Source: JBKECP01 sp047974765 (GTDB taxonomy: Bacteria; Pseudomonadota; Gammaproteobacteria; Pseudomonadales; Halieaceae). From it: DNA of 30,601 nt. The position numbers were made by a program, and so were the translations under genes. Positions within the stretch are counted from its first letter, which is position 1. Every line of letters begins with the position of its first letter. The notes under the pieces are model-generated. The model worked only from the letters and a program-made list of their open reading frames with translations. It had not been told where the DNA came from and searched no databases. Positions 16,307 through 24,454 of this stretch are shown here, one piece after another. Location of the stretch: the NCBI GenBank assembly GCA_047974765.1, contig JBKECP010000026.1, forward strand, positions 1 to 30,601, in the 5' to 3' direction.

Positions 16307-17835
16307 GTTTTCGCCGTCGACTCACCCTCTCGCTGATCACCATCCTGATATTATTCAGTGCCAACGTAGGCACCCACTTCTGGGGCAGTTATGCCCGAAA
16401 CGAGAGTATGGTGGCCTATCGTGATGCCATTGCCGCCGCTGGCTTATCAACTGAACTGGAACAACAGCTGGATAACCAGCGTCAGCAAATTCTGGTACTG
16501 GATACCCTGCGTGAAACCACACAGGAGCCGCTGGCAGAGTCTGAACAGGATCAGGCGGATGCGACTTTATTACAAATCCATCAGCGGATACAGGAGCTGG
16601 GCAATATGGGTCACGAAGTGACCCGGCAGCACTTCGACAAGTTACTGCAAAGCAGCCAGCGCCTGATCGATGAATGGCGCGGCTTTTACCGCAATTACAA
16701 TGACCCCAAGTATCATTTTGACATTGATAACCCGCTATCTTTTCTGGAAACCATTCAGCGCCTGAAAGAACTGGAGCAACGCCAGGCCTTTATTGCCACT
16801 CAACGTGCCAATATTATTGATCGAACCATCGTGCTGACTGATCGCATTACCGTTATCGGTTTTGTAACCACCCTCTTCCTGACAGCGTTGTTGGGCCTGT
16901 TGCTGGTACGCTATACCCGACACGCCTTTAAACGTTTAAAGGTCGGCACTCAGCGCATCGGCAGCGGTGAGCTTAATTACCGCATCGAACATGTGGAAGA
17001 CAAAGGCGAACTGGGTGATTTGGCCAAGGCGTTTAATGATATGGCCGAAAAACTGCGCAATGCCATGTACGATGCACGTCAGGCCAAAGAAGTTGCAGAT
17101 GAGGCCAACGCCGCCAAAAGTATTTTCCTGGCCAATGTCAGCCATGAACTGCGCACACCACTCAATGCCATTATCGGCTACAGCGAAATGCTGCACGATG
17201 AACTGGATGATGAAGCTGCCATTGACCGACAGCAGTTTCAGACGGATCTGGACAAAATTATCCTCTCGGGCCGTCAGTTGCTGTCATTGATCAATGACAT
17301 TCTTGATTTATCCAAAATCGAAACAGGCAAAATGGGCCTGCATACTGAAGACTTTGAACCGGCAGCTGTTTTGCGGCAGGTTGGCGACGCAATGCAGCCC
17401 CTGCTGGCTGAACGCAATAACCAGCTGCAAATGCACGGGCTGGATGAGCTGCCAGACCTGCATAACGACGCAACCAAATTCCGCCAGATATTTCTCAATC
17501 TGCTCAGTAATGCCTGTAAATTTACCGACAATGGTAAAATCAGCTTGAGTGCAGTCACACTTAAGGGACAACAAAAAGGCTGGCTGGAGTTTACCATCAG
17601 CGACACAGGAATCGGTATGAGCAAAGAACAGCAGGCCCGGGTTTTTGAAGCCTTTGAACAGGCCGAAGTATCAACGGCTTCCAACTATGGCGGTACCGGC
17701 CTGGGTCTGGCTATCTGCCGCAATTACAGCCAGCTGATGGGTGGCAGTATTGAAGTCAGCAGCAAAGCTGGCAAAGGCTCAACTTTCAGGGTCGTCCTCC
17801 CCGCTGTCCAAGCGTCAGTTCCCGCAAACGCTTGA
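16303..17835 (+). CDS. Membrane-bound sensor histidine kinase
   Basis: A 510-residue kinase. Transmembrane helices at about residues 7-29 and 183-203 flank a helical periplasmic sensor of about 150 residues. A HAMP domain (204-256) and a short coiled coil follow. The dimerisation domain has the phosphoacceptor His281 (ANVSHELRTPLNAI). The ATPase domain has the N box (Asn403 in LLSNACKF), G1 (Asp434 in SDTGIGM) and G2 (GGTGLGLA, 463-470). It ends without a receiver domain. It is the last gene of the cyclase operon, and its final 50 bp overlap the converging lipoprotein gene. The signal sensed is unknown; the helical sensor resembles four-helix-bundle sensors in outline only. Confidence 0.93.
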   Translation: MSFRRRLTLSLITILILFSANVGTHFWGSYARNESMVAYRDAIAAAGLSTELEQQLDNQRQQILVLDTLRETTQEPLAESEQDQADATLLQIHQRIQELGNMGHEVTRQHFDKLLQSSQRLIDEWRGFYRNYNDPKYHFDIDNPLSFLETIQRLKELEQRQAFIATQRANIIDRTIVLTDRITVIGFVTTLFLTALLGLLLVRYTRHAFKRLKVGTQRIGSGELNYRIEHVEDKGELGDLAKAFNDMAEKLRNAMYDARQAKEVADEANAAKSIFLANVSHELRTPLNAIIGYSEMLHDELDDEAAIDRQQFQTDLDKIILSGRQLLSLINDILDLSKIETGKMGLHTEDFEPAAVLRQVGDAMQPLLAERNNQLQMHGLDELPDLHNDATKFRQIFLNLLSNACKFTDNGKISLSAVTLKGQQKGWLEFTISDTGIGMSKEQQARVFEAFEQAEVSTASNYGGTGLGLAICRNYSQLMGGSIEVSSKAGKGSTFRVVLPAVQASVPANA

Positions 17836-18475
17836 GGGCTTCTTCGCGCTTGCCAAGATCATCGCGCAGGCTGCTATTAACGGCTTCCATTTCATTGATC
17901 TGGCGATTGCGGGCTATTAGCACCCCCATATTGCGCCACAAAATCAGACTGCTTTTATGCACATTCATATCTGTGCGCCGTAATTTGTCCAGCTCACTGA
18001 CGGATCGGTGAGCCGCATCATTGTCATAAAAAGGGCTATCCGGCAGCAGGCTGATATAGGCAAGAGCAACCCCGGCCTCCCAGTCAGCCTCAGGTGTCAG
18101 CTCAGTGCGCTGATAGCGCTGGAATTGCTGCACCGCTTCGATGTAATCACCACTGGCCAGCGCCGTATATCCACGCTCAAGAAAGCTGGGCCCGTTATCA
18201 CCCTCTGTTTTGCAATCACAGCCAACCCGGGGAGCATCCAGATTGAGATTTAATTCAGGGGCAGACCGCTGTTCAGACAAACCCGCCTGAGCTTGCACAC
18301 TGCCTGTCATCTGAGCCGTATTTTCAACATAGTTGCTTTCAATACGAGCATTTTCAACAGGCGTTGCTCCAACGTGAACCCCTTTGACACGGGCTGTTTG
18401 AGAACAAGCCGCCAATAACAGTGGAAAAAGCAATAAGAGCAGTTTGCTGGCAGGCAGACGGGCGGACAATGTCAT
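17786..18475 (-). CDS. Putative outer-membrane lipoprotein, QseG/YfhG-like C-terminus
   Basis: This 229-residue protein has a lipoprotein signal peptide with lipobox LLAAC (lipidated Cys24). Ser at +2 favours the outer membrane. Residues 30-80 are probably flexible, with a Cys-Asp-Cys pair at about 88-90. A TPR-like helical segment (YTALASGDYIEAVQQFQRYQR) follows, and the C-terminal coiled coil ends RKREEALKRLRELTLGQ-like (actual: LGKREEALKRLRELTLGQ), a pattern known from QseG/YfhG-type proteins encoded near sensor kinases. It converges on and overlaps the histidine kinase gene by 50 bp. A link to the kinase is inferred from position; the QseG assignment is recalled similarity and not certain. 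Confidence 0.7.
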   Translation of the reverse strand: MTLSARLPASKLLLLLFPLLLAACSQTARVKGVHVGATPVENARIESNYVENTAQMTGSVQAQAGLSEQRSAPELNLNLDAPRVGCDCKTEGDNGPSFLERGYTALASGDYIEAVQQFQRYQRTELTPEADWEAGVALAYISLLPDSPFYDNDAAHRSVSELDKLRRTDMNVHKSSLILWRNMGVLIARNRQINEMEAVNSSLRDDLGKREEALKRLRELTLGQRGGRP

Positions 18476-18538
18476 GTATCAATGTCTCAATGATGGGCGG
18501 CGACAAACAGCGACAGTCTATCACCGCCAGACAGAATG

Positions 18539-18561
18539 TGCGCCCGTCTATTGAGGGCGCA
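18539..18561 (-). terminator. Hairpin overlapping the lysS stop codon
   Basis: TGCGCCC (18539-18545) pairs with GGGCGCA (18555-18561), with the TAG stop in the loop. There is no T-run after it on the minus strand, so it is at most a weak terminator or an mRNA-stabilising end. Confidence 0.3.
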
Positions 18562-20044
18562 TATGCGGGAACAGCAGCACATCGCGGATAGATGCCGAAT
18601 CTGTCAGTAACATCACCAGCCGGTCGATACCAATACCTTCACCCGCCGTTGGTGGCAGGCCGTATTCCAATGCGCGTATGTAGTCGGCATCGTAGTGCAT
18701 CGCCTCCTCGTCACCGGCATCTTTTTGTGCTACCTGGGCGTGAAAACGTTCGGCCTGATCCTCGGCATCGTTAAGCTCGGAAAAACCATTGGCAATTTCC
18801 CGTCCGCCCACAAAAAATTCAAAGCGATCACTAACGAAGGGGTCCGTATCACTGCGCCGCGCCAGCGGTGACACCTCGGTTGGATAGGCGGTAATAAAGG
18901 TGGGCTGATCGAGTCGATGCTCAACTGTCTTTTCAAAAATTTCAATCTGTACTTTACCCAGCCCCCAAGTGTCTTTCAGCTCGATACCCAGTTCACTGGC
19001 GATATGGCGGGCGGCACTTTCATCAGCCAACCGGGTGGCATCAATACCCGGATTGTAGTGCAAGATGGCGTCGAATACGCTCATGCGGGTAAATGGCTGG
19101 GAAAAATCATATTCACTGCCCTGATACTGCACGGTTGTGCTGCCCAGCACAGTGGTCGTCAGCTGCCGCAGCATATCCTCGGTCAGATTCATCGCATCCT
19201 GGTAGTCGGCGTAGGCCCAGTAAAATTCCAGCATGGTGAATTCGGGGTTGTGCCGGGTAGACAGCCCTTCATTACGAAAGTTGCGATTGATCTCGTAAAC
19301 CCGTTCAAAACCACCCACCACCAATCGCTTCAGATAGAGCTCCGGTGCGATACGCAAGTACATATCCAGATCCAGTGCATTGTGGTGAGTAACAAAAGGC
19401 CTGGCCGCAGCACCACCGGGAATTACCTGCATCATGGGGGTTTCCACCTCCATAAAGGCACGCTGATTCATATAGTCACGGATAAAGGTGATGACTGCCG
19501 AGCGGGTGCGAAAAACCTGCCGTGACGCAGGATTCACAATCAAATCCACATAACGCTGACGATAGCGCAGCTCCATATCGGCCAGACCGTGGTATTTATC
19601 CGGTAGCGGACGCAGAGCCTTGGTCAGCAGACGCGCCTCTTGCATGTTGATATAGAGGTCACCCTTGCCGGATTTGTGAATCGGACCACTGGCAGCGACG
19701 ATATCGCCCAGATCCCAGCTTTTGATATCAGCCAGGGTAGCTTCATCCAGCCCCTTGCGATCGACATAGAGCTGAATGCTGTCGGAACCATCCTGGATCA
19801 ACAAAAAGGCACCGCGATTGCGAATTAACCGACCACAGACACGGTAATGCCTATCCAGTGCTTCCAGTTCAGCCTTGTCCTGTTCACTGTATTTGTGCCG
19901 CAACTCACTCGCCAGCGCACTGCGCCGGAAGTCATTGGGAAAGGCATTGCGCTGACTGCGAATAGCCTGCAACTTGACTCGACGCTCGGCAATCAGTTTG
20001 TTTTCTTCTTCCGCCGACAATACGGTTTTTTCCTGTTCGCTCAT
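18548..20044 (-). CDS. lysS: Lysyl-tRNA synthetase, class II
   Basis: Charges tRNA-Lys with lysine. The 498-residue protein has the N-terminal anticodon-binding OB-fold (about 65-150, VCGRLIRNRGAFLLIQDGSD) and the class II catalytic core. Motif 2 is FRNEGLSTRHNPEFTMLEFYWAY, split around the conserved Arg and His, and motif 3 is GEGIGIDRLVMLL near the C-terminus. The ATG at 20044 is chosen over an in-frame TTG four codons earlier. It lies 24 bp downstream of prfB on the same strand, the widely conserved prfB-lysS pair. A GAGA-type RBS precedes it. Confidence 0.98.
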   Translation of the reverse strand: MSEQEKTVLSAEEENKLIAERRVKLQAIRSQRNAFPNDFRRSALASELRHKYSEQDKAELEALDRHYRVCGRLIRNRGAFLLIQDGSDSIQLYVDRKGLDEATLADIKSWDLGDIVAASGPIHKSGKGDLYINMQEARLLTKALRPLPDKYHGLADMELRYRQRYVDLIVNPASRQVFRTRSAVITFIRDYMNQRAFMEVETPMMQVIPGGAAARPFVTHHNALDLDMYLRIAPELYLKRLVVGGFERVYEINRNFRNEGLSTRHNPEFTMLEFYWAYADYQDAMNLTEDMLRQLTTTVLGSTTVQYQGSEYDFSQPFTRMSVFDAILHYNPGIDATRLADESAARHIASELGIELKDTWGLGKVQIEIFEKTVEHRLDQPTFITAYPTEVSPLARRSDTDPFVSDRFEFFVGGREIANGFSELNDAEDQAERFHAQVAQKDAGDEEAMHYDADYIRALEYGLPPTAGEGIGIDRLVMLLTDSASIRDVLLFPHMRPQ

Positions 20045-20068
20045 AAAGTTTCTCAATAGCGTTTTTGC

Positions 20069-21167
20069 TTACAAGCCGCTTTTCAGCGAAGCTTCAATAA
20101 ATTGATCAAGGTCACCGTCCAGTACCGCCTGACAATTGCTGGTCTGGATATTGGTACGCAGATCCTTAATCCTGGCATCATCCAGCACATAGGAGCGAAT
20201 CTGGCTGCCCCAGCCAATATCGGCCTTACTGTCTTCCATTGCCTGTTTTTCAGCACTGCGCTTGAACATTTCCTGCTCATAGAGCTTGGCACGCAGCATT
20301 TTCCAGGCCTTGTCACGATTTTGATGCTGGGAGCGTTCACTCTGACAGGCGACCACAATGCCGCTCTCAATATGAGTCAGACGAACCGCCGAATCAGTTT
20401 TGTTGACGTGCTGACCACCAGCACCGGAGGCACGGTAGGTGTCTTCACGCACCTGGGATTTATCCACTTCGATTTCAAAGCTGTCATCAATTTCGGGTGA
20501 TACAAAAACAGATGTGAAGGAAGTATGACGGCGATTGCCCGAATCAAAGGGTGATTTACGCACCAGTCGGTGAACACCGGTTTCAGTGCGCAACCAGCCA
20601 AAGGCGTACTCACCGGCAAAGTGGATAGTGGCGCTTTTGATACCAGCCACCTCACCAGCCGAGGCTTCTTCAAGTGTCGTCTTGAAACCGTGAGCTTCGC
20701 CCCAGCGCAGGTACATACGCAGCAGCATCTCCGCCCAATCCTGGGCTTCAGTACCGCCGGAACCGGCCTGAATATCAAGATAAGCATTATTAGGGTCCAT
20801 CTCACCACTGAACATACGCCGAAATTCCAGCTGTTCCAGCTGGCCGATCAGGGTGTTGATATCGCTGGCAACCTCGGCAATAGTCGCCTCATCGTCTTCA
20901 GCGGCAGCCATTTCCAACAGGTCAGCGGCATCGCTGGCACCAGTGTCGAGCTGCTCAATGGTGTGCACAATGGCCTCCAGGGAGGCGCGTTCACGACCCA
21001 ATTCCTGGGCGCGCTCAGGCTCATCCCAAACACTTGGCTCAGCCAGTTCGAGTTCTACTTCGGCCAGACGCTCCTTGCGATTAACGAAGTCAAAGATACC
21101 CCCTAAGCACGTCAGTGCGCGCTTCGATATCTTTTAAGGCCTGTAACAGGGGATTGATCTCTGCCAT
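20069..21167 (-). CDS. prfB: Peptide chain release factor 2, with +1 programmed frameshift
   Basis: RF2 recognises UAA and UGA and releases the finished peptide. Translation starts at ATG 21167 and runs 25 codons to an in-frame TGA at 21090-21092. After CTT the ribosome shifts +1, and reading continues to 20069, giving 365 residues, the E. coli length. The shift signal AGGGGGTATCTTTGAC (21104-21089) is the standard one. The anticodon-mimic SPF (RKSPFDS) and catalytic GGQ (ASGAGGQHVNK) are present. Ala precedes SGAGGQ where E. coli K-12 has Thr; the Ala form is the more active one in other strains. RF2 regulates its own synthesis: scarce RF2 favours the shift. lysS follows 24 bp downstream. 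Confidence 0.98.
21089..21104 (-). promoter_or_regulatory. prfB programmed +1 frameshift site
   Basis: An internal Shine-Dalgarno-like AGGGGG three bases before CTT TGA C. The zero-frame TGA is read in competition with the +1 slip from CTT to TTT. The arrangement is identical in layout to that in E. coli prfB. Confidence 0.97.
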
Positions 21168-21185
21168 AACGTTGGGAATTCCTGT

Positions 21186-21211
21186 AAAAAGGCGCGCATT
21201 TTAGCGCAGCC
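21186..21211 (-). promoter_or_regulatory. Probable prfB promoter -10 region (or recJ terminator)
   Basis: On the minus strand TAAAAT (21198-21203) is followed by the GC-rich discriminator GCGCGCC, typical of growth-regulated translation genes. The start would be about 23 bases before the prfB ATG. The -35 is poor. The same bases can form a GC stem followed by five T, so a terminator reading is also possible. A further hairpin, CCCGCTA/TAGCGGG, lies at 21215-21234. Confidence 0.4.
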
Positions 21212-21262
21212 CCGCCCGCTATGGAATTAGCGGGGCATCAAGGCAGCCATGAATATGCAAAT

Positions 21263-23023
21263 TCATGCAAGGGCGTTAATTTGTTCGACCATCAGCTGCA
21301 GGCTGCGTTGACCGCGAAACTCATTCACATCCAGACGGTAAACCAGCTCCAGATGTTCAGCCCGGGTATCGATCCAGTCATCCGGATCAATATTAAAGGC
21401 AATGGCATCAATGAGCAGCTCGCAGCCAACCGGACGCAGTACCAGTTTGAGATGGCGGTGGCCAACGATACGACTCGATACCCGCTCAAAAATACCGTCA
21501 AACAGCGGCTCCGGAAAATGCTGCCCCCAGGGGCCAGCAAAGCGCAGCAAGGTAGCAGCTTCCAGTTCAAAATCCGCGGGCATCAGCTCTCCATCTGACT
21601 CAACCACAGCCTGCAGATCGACGGCCTCAACATGGCGGGCAACCTCTTCCAGCAGAGCCTGCTCAAAGGCTGCCAGTTGCGCACGCGGCAGGCTCAGGCC
21701 CGCCGCCATCGCATGACCGCCAAATTTGCTGATCAAACCCGGGTGACGGGTAGCTACCGCATCCAGTACATCACGGATATGAATACCTGCAATCGAACGG
21801 GCAGACCCTTTGATTTCATCACCCTGCTCATCGGCATTGGCAAATACGATAACAGGGCGATGCAAGCGATCCTTCACCCGTGACGCCAAAATACCAATCA
21901 CTCCCTGATGCCAGTCCGGTTGATAGAGAACCAGTGCCAGTGGCGGTTTATTGCTATCATCAATTTGAAGCCGGGCAAGCATGGCACGGGCTTCACGTTG
22001 CATACCCTGTTCAATCGCCCGTCGGTCACGGTTGAGCTGATCGAGCTGGCTGGCAATGGCATGGGCGTGAGCTGGTTCATTTGCCAGCAGGCATTCGATA
22101 CCAACTGTCATATCATCGAGACGACCCGCTGCATTTAAACGAGGCCCGATAGCAAAACCAAGATCAGAGGCCACCGCATTGGCAGCCGGGCGGCCAGCTA
22201 CTGCCAACAGCGCCTGAATACCTGGCCGGGCATGACCAGCCCGTATCCGGCGCAGACCGGCATCGACCAGAATACGATTGTTGTAATCCAGTGGCACTAC
22301 ATCGGCCACAGTACCTAAAGCAACCAGGTCGAGCGCCTCCCCCAATGTGGGCTCGGCAATACCCTGTGCTTCAAACCAGCCCCTACGACGCAGTTCTGCC
22401 CGCAAAGCCAGCATCACATAGAAAATCACACCGACCCCCGCCAGTGCCTTGCTGGCAAAGTGGCAATCAGGCTGATTCGGATTAACAATCACCTGCGCCA
22501 GCGGCAACTGTGCTCCTGCCAGGTGGTGATCGGTAACCAGGGTGATAATGCCCCTTTCACTGGCGGCAGCCACGCCTTCCAAAGAGGAAATACCATTATC
22601 GACAGTGATAATAATATCCGGCTGGCTCTGCGCCGCCAGCGCGACAATCTCAGGACTCAGACCATAGCCATAATCAAAGCGGTTAGGCACCAGATAATCG
22701 ACATGTGCTGCACCAAAAGAGCGCAGAGTCGATACAGCCAGTGCAGTACTGGTGGCTCCGTCTGCATCAAAATCACCAACAACCAGCAGACGCTGACCAG
22801 CAGCCAGGGCATCTGCCAACAGACTGGCAGCAGTGTCGTTATGCGTCAGGCTGGCCGGTGGCAGCAAATGCTTAAGAGCCAGATCAAGCTCCGCACCGGA
22901 ATTCAAACCACGGTTATGATAAACCCGGGCCAACAGAGGGTGCAGACCGGCAAGTACTTCACCAGAACCTTGCCGTCGACGGATAACACGCGGTACTGTG
23001 CCCACAGATACGCCCGCAGACAC
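21263..23023 (-). CDS. recJ: Single-stranded-DNA-specific exonuclease RecJ
   Basis: A 5'-3' single-strand exonuclease acting in RecF-pathway recombination and mismatch repair. The 586 residues are close to the usual 577. DHH-family motifs are present: VVGDFDADGATSTA (Asp84, Asp86, Asp88), ITVDNGISS (Asp142), VTDHHLAG (165-167) and ALGTVADVVPL, then GPRLNAAGRLDDM. The DHHA1 region has SKFGGHAMAAGLSL, and the C-terminus is OB-fold-like. The start is taken as GTG at 23023, one base after the thrC stop (TGAGGTG), implying termination-reinitiation coupling. A GTG at 23005 is a less likely alternative. A longer open frame reaches 23317 but overlaps thrC and lacks RecJ character there. Confidence 0.95.
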   Translation of the reverse strand: MSAGVSVGTVPRVIRRRQGSGEVLAGLHPLLARVYHNRGLNSGAELDLALKHLLPPASLTHNDTAASLLADALAAGQRLLVVGDFDADGATSTALAVSTLRSFGAAHVDYLVPNRFDYGYGLSPEIVALAAQSQPDIIITVDNGISSLEGVAAASERGIITLVTDHHLAGAQLPLAQVIVNPNQPDCHFASKALAGVGVIFYVMLALRAELRRRGWFEAQGIAEPTLGEALDLVALGTVADVVPLDYNNRILVDAGLRRIRAGHARPGIQALLAVAGRPAANAVASDLGFAIGPRLNAAGRLDDMTVGIECLLANEPAHAHAIASQLDQLNRDRRAIEQGMQREARAMLARLQIDDSNKPPLALVLYQPDWHQGVIGILASRVKDRLHRPVIVFANADEQGDEIKGSARSIAGIHIRDVLDAVATRHPGLISKFGGHAMAAGLSLPRAQLAAFEQALLEEVARHVEAVDLQAVVESDGELMPADFELEAATLLRFAGPWGQHFPEPLFDGIFERVSSRIVGHRHLKLVLRPVGCELLIDAIAFNIDPDDWIDTRAEHLELVYRLDVNEFRGQRSLQLMVEQINALA

Positions 23024-23024
23024 C

Positions 23025-24422
23025 TCAAGCGCTGAGATTGGCAGCCATAAAGGACTGCACCGCGCCCAAATCCCCTGGCAGCACTTCGCTGCGCTCCGTC
23101 CGCTCAAACAGATCCTGCAGATGCAATGGCAAGGCCGGCGCAGTGCCAACACCTGCCTGTTCAATAGCTTGCGGGAACTTGGCCGGGTGAGCCGTGGCCA
23201 GAGTAATGACGGGCACCTGCGACGACAGCCCCGAGTGCAGAGCCGCATGCAGACCAATGGCACTGTGCGGGTCAAGCAGGTATTCACACTGCTGCCAGGT
23301 AGCGGCAATCTGCTCACAGGTCTGCTCGTCAGACACCCGATGGCTACTAAACAGTTCCGCCGCCTTTGCCATTACCTGCCCTGAGAATGTGATATCCCCC
23401 TTGTCAAAGCGCTGCATCAGCTCGGCAATCACGCCACCATCACGCCCGTGAAGATCAAACAGCAGGCGCTCGAAGTTGCTGGAAACCGTGATATCCATAC
23501 TCGGCGAGAGGGTGTGCTGTAAGGGTTGACGGCCATAGGTGCCACTCGCCATTGCCCGATGCAATACATCGTTGGTATTGGTTGCAATGATCAGGCGCTC
23601 TATCGGTAGACCCATATTATGTGCCAGATAGCCTGCAAAAATATCACCGAAGTTACCGGTTGGCACCGAAAAGGCAACTGATCTGGCTGGTGCGCCAAGG
23701 GCAACAGCAGCATAAAAATAATAGACGATCTGGGCCATGATGCGCGCCCAGTTGATCGAGTTGACCGCCACCAGTGAACGATCTGACGGCAAGAAGGTTT
23801 TGTCACCAAAACTGGCCTTGACCATAGCCTGGCAGTCATCAAAATTACCTTCAATAGCCAGGTTATGAATATTGTCCCCGACCACCGTAGTCATCTGCCG
23901 CCGCTGCACATCAGATACCCGCTGATGTGGGTGCAAAATAAAAATATCGATGTTTTTGCAGCGCTTGCAACCTTCAATAGCTGCTGAACCTGTATCGCCA
24001 GAGGTGGCCCCCATGATGACGACTTTCTGGTGGCGGCGCTCCAGCACATAGTCCAGCAACCGTCCCAACAGTTGCAGGGCAAAGTCCTTGAAGGCCAGCG
24101 TTGGCCCATGAAAAAGCTCCAGTACCCACTGATTGGCCCCCACCTGCACCATTGGCGCCACAGCATTGTGGCGAAATTCGGCGTAGGTCTCGTCGATGAC
24201 AGCCTTGAGATCAGTGGTGGGAATGGCATCGGCCACAAAGGGTTCAATAATGCGCCGGGCCAATGCCGGATAGTCCAGCGTCGCCATCGCCTGTATGTCC
24301 TGTGTACTGAACTGTGGCAGTGACTCAGGTACATAGAGGCCACCATCAGCGGCCAGTCCGGTCAGCAGAACCTCCTCAAAGCCCAGTGCCGGTGCCTGTC
24401 CTCGCGTACTGATATACTTCAT
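23025..24422 (-). CDS. thrC: Threonine synthase
   Basis: PLP enzyme converting O-phosphohomoserine to threonine, the last step of threonine synthesis. The 465 residues fit the long (E. coli-type) family. It starts MKYISTRGQAPALGFEEVLL, with PLP-binding Lys112 in TLAFKDFALQLLG and the phosphate loop GATSGDTGSAA. The ATG at 24422 is preferred because AGGAGAGG lies just upstream; a GTG at 24440 would place that site inside the gene. It is 32 bp downstream of hom and one base upstream of recJ, so hom-thrC-recJ probably share a transcript. No attenuator-like leader peptide is visible before hom. Confidence 0.97.
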   Translation of the reverse strand: MKYISTRGQAPALGFEEVLLTGLAADGGLYVPESLPQFSTQDIQAMATLDYPALARRIIEPFVADAIPTTDLKAVIDETYAEFRHNAVAPMVQVGANQWVLELFHGPTLAFKDFALQLLGRLLDYVLERRHQKVVIMGATSGDTGSAAIEGCKRCKNIDIFILHPHQRVSDVQRRQMTTVVGDNIHNLAIEGNFDDCQAMVKASFGDKTFLPSDRSLVAVNSINWARIMAQIVYYFYAAVALGAPARSVAFSVPTGNFGDIFAGYLAHNMGLPIERLIIATNTNDVLHRAMASGTYGRQPLQHTLSPSMDITVSSNFERLLFDLHGRDGGVIAELMQRFDKGDITFSGQVMAKAAELFSSHRVSDEQTCEQIAATWQQCEYLLDPHSAIGLHAALHSGLSSQVPVITLATAHPAKFPQAIEQAGVGTAPALPLHLQDLFERTERSEVLPGDLGAVQSFMAANLSA

Positions 24423-24454
24423 GCCTGCCTCTCCTGCCACCTCAATTCAATGCT

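Noticed and set aside
23023..23317. 98-residue N-terminal extension of RecJ
   Set aside because: The frame there is Arg/Cys-rich out-of-frame thrC sequence. RecJ length and motifs fit a start near 23023.
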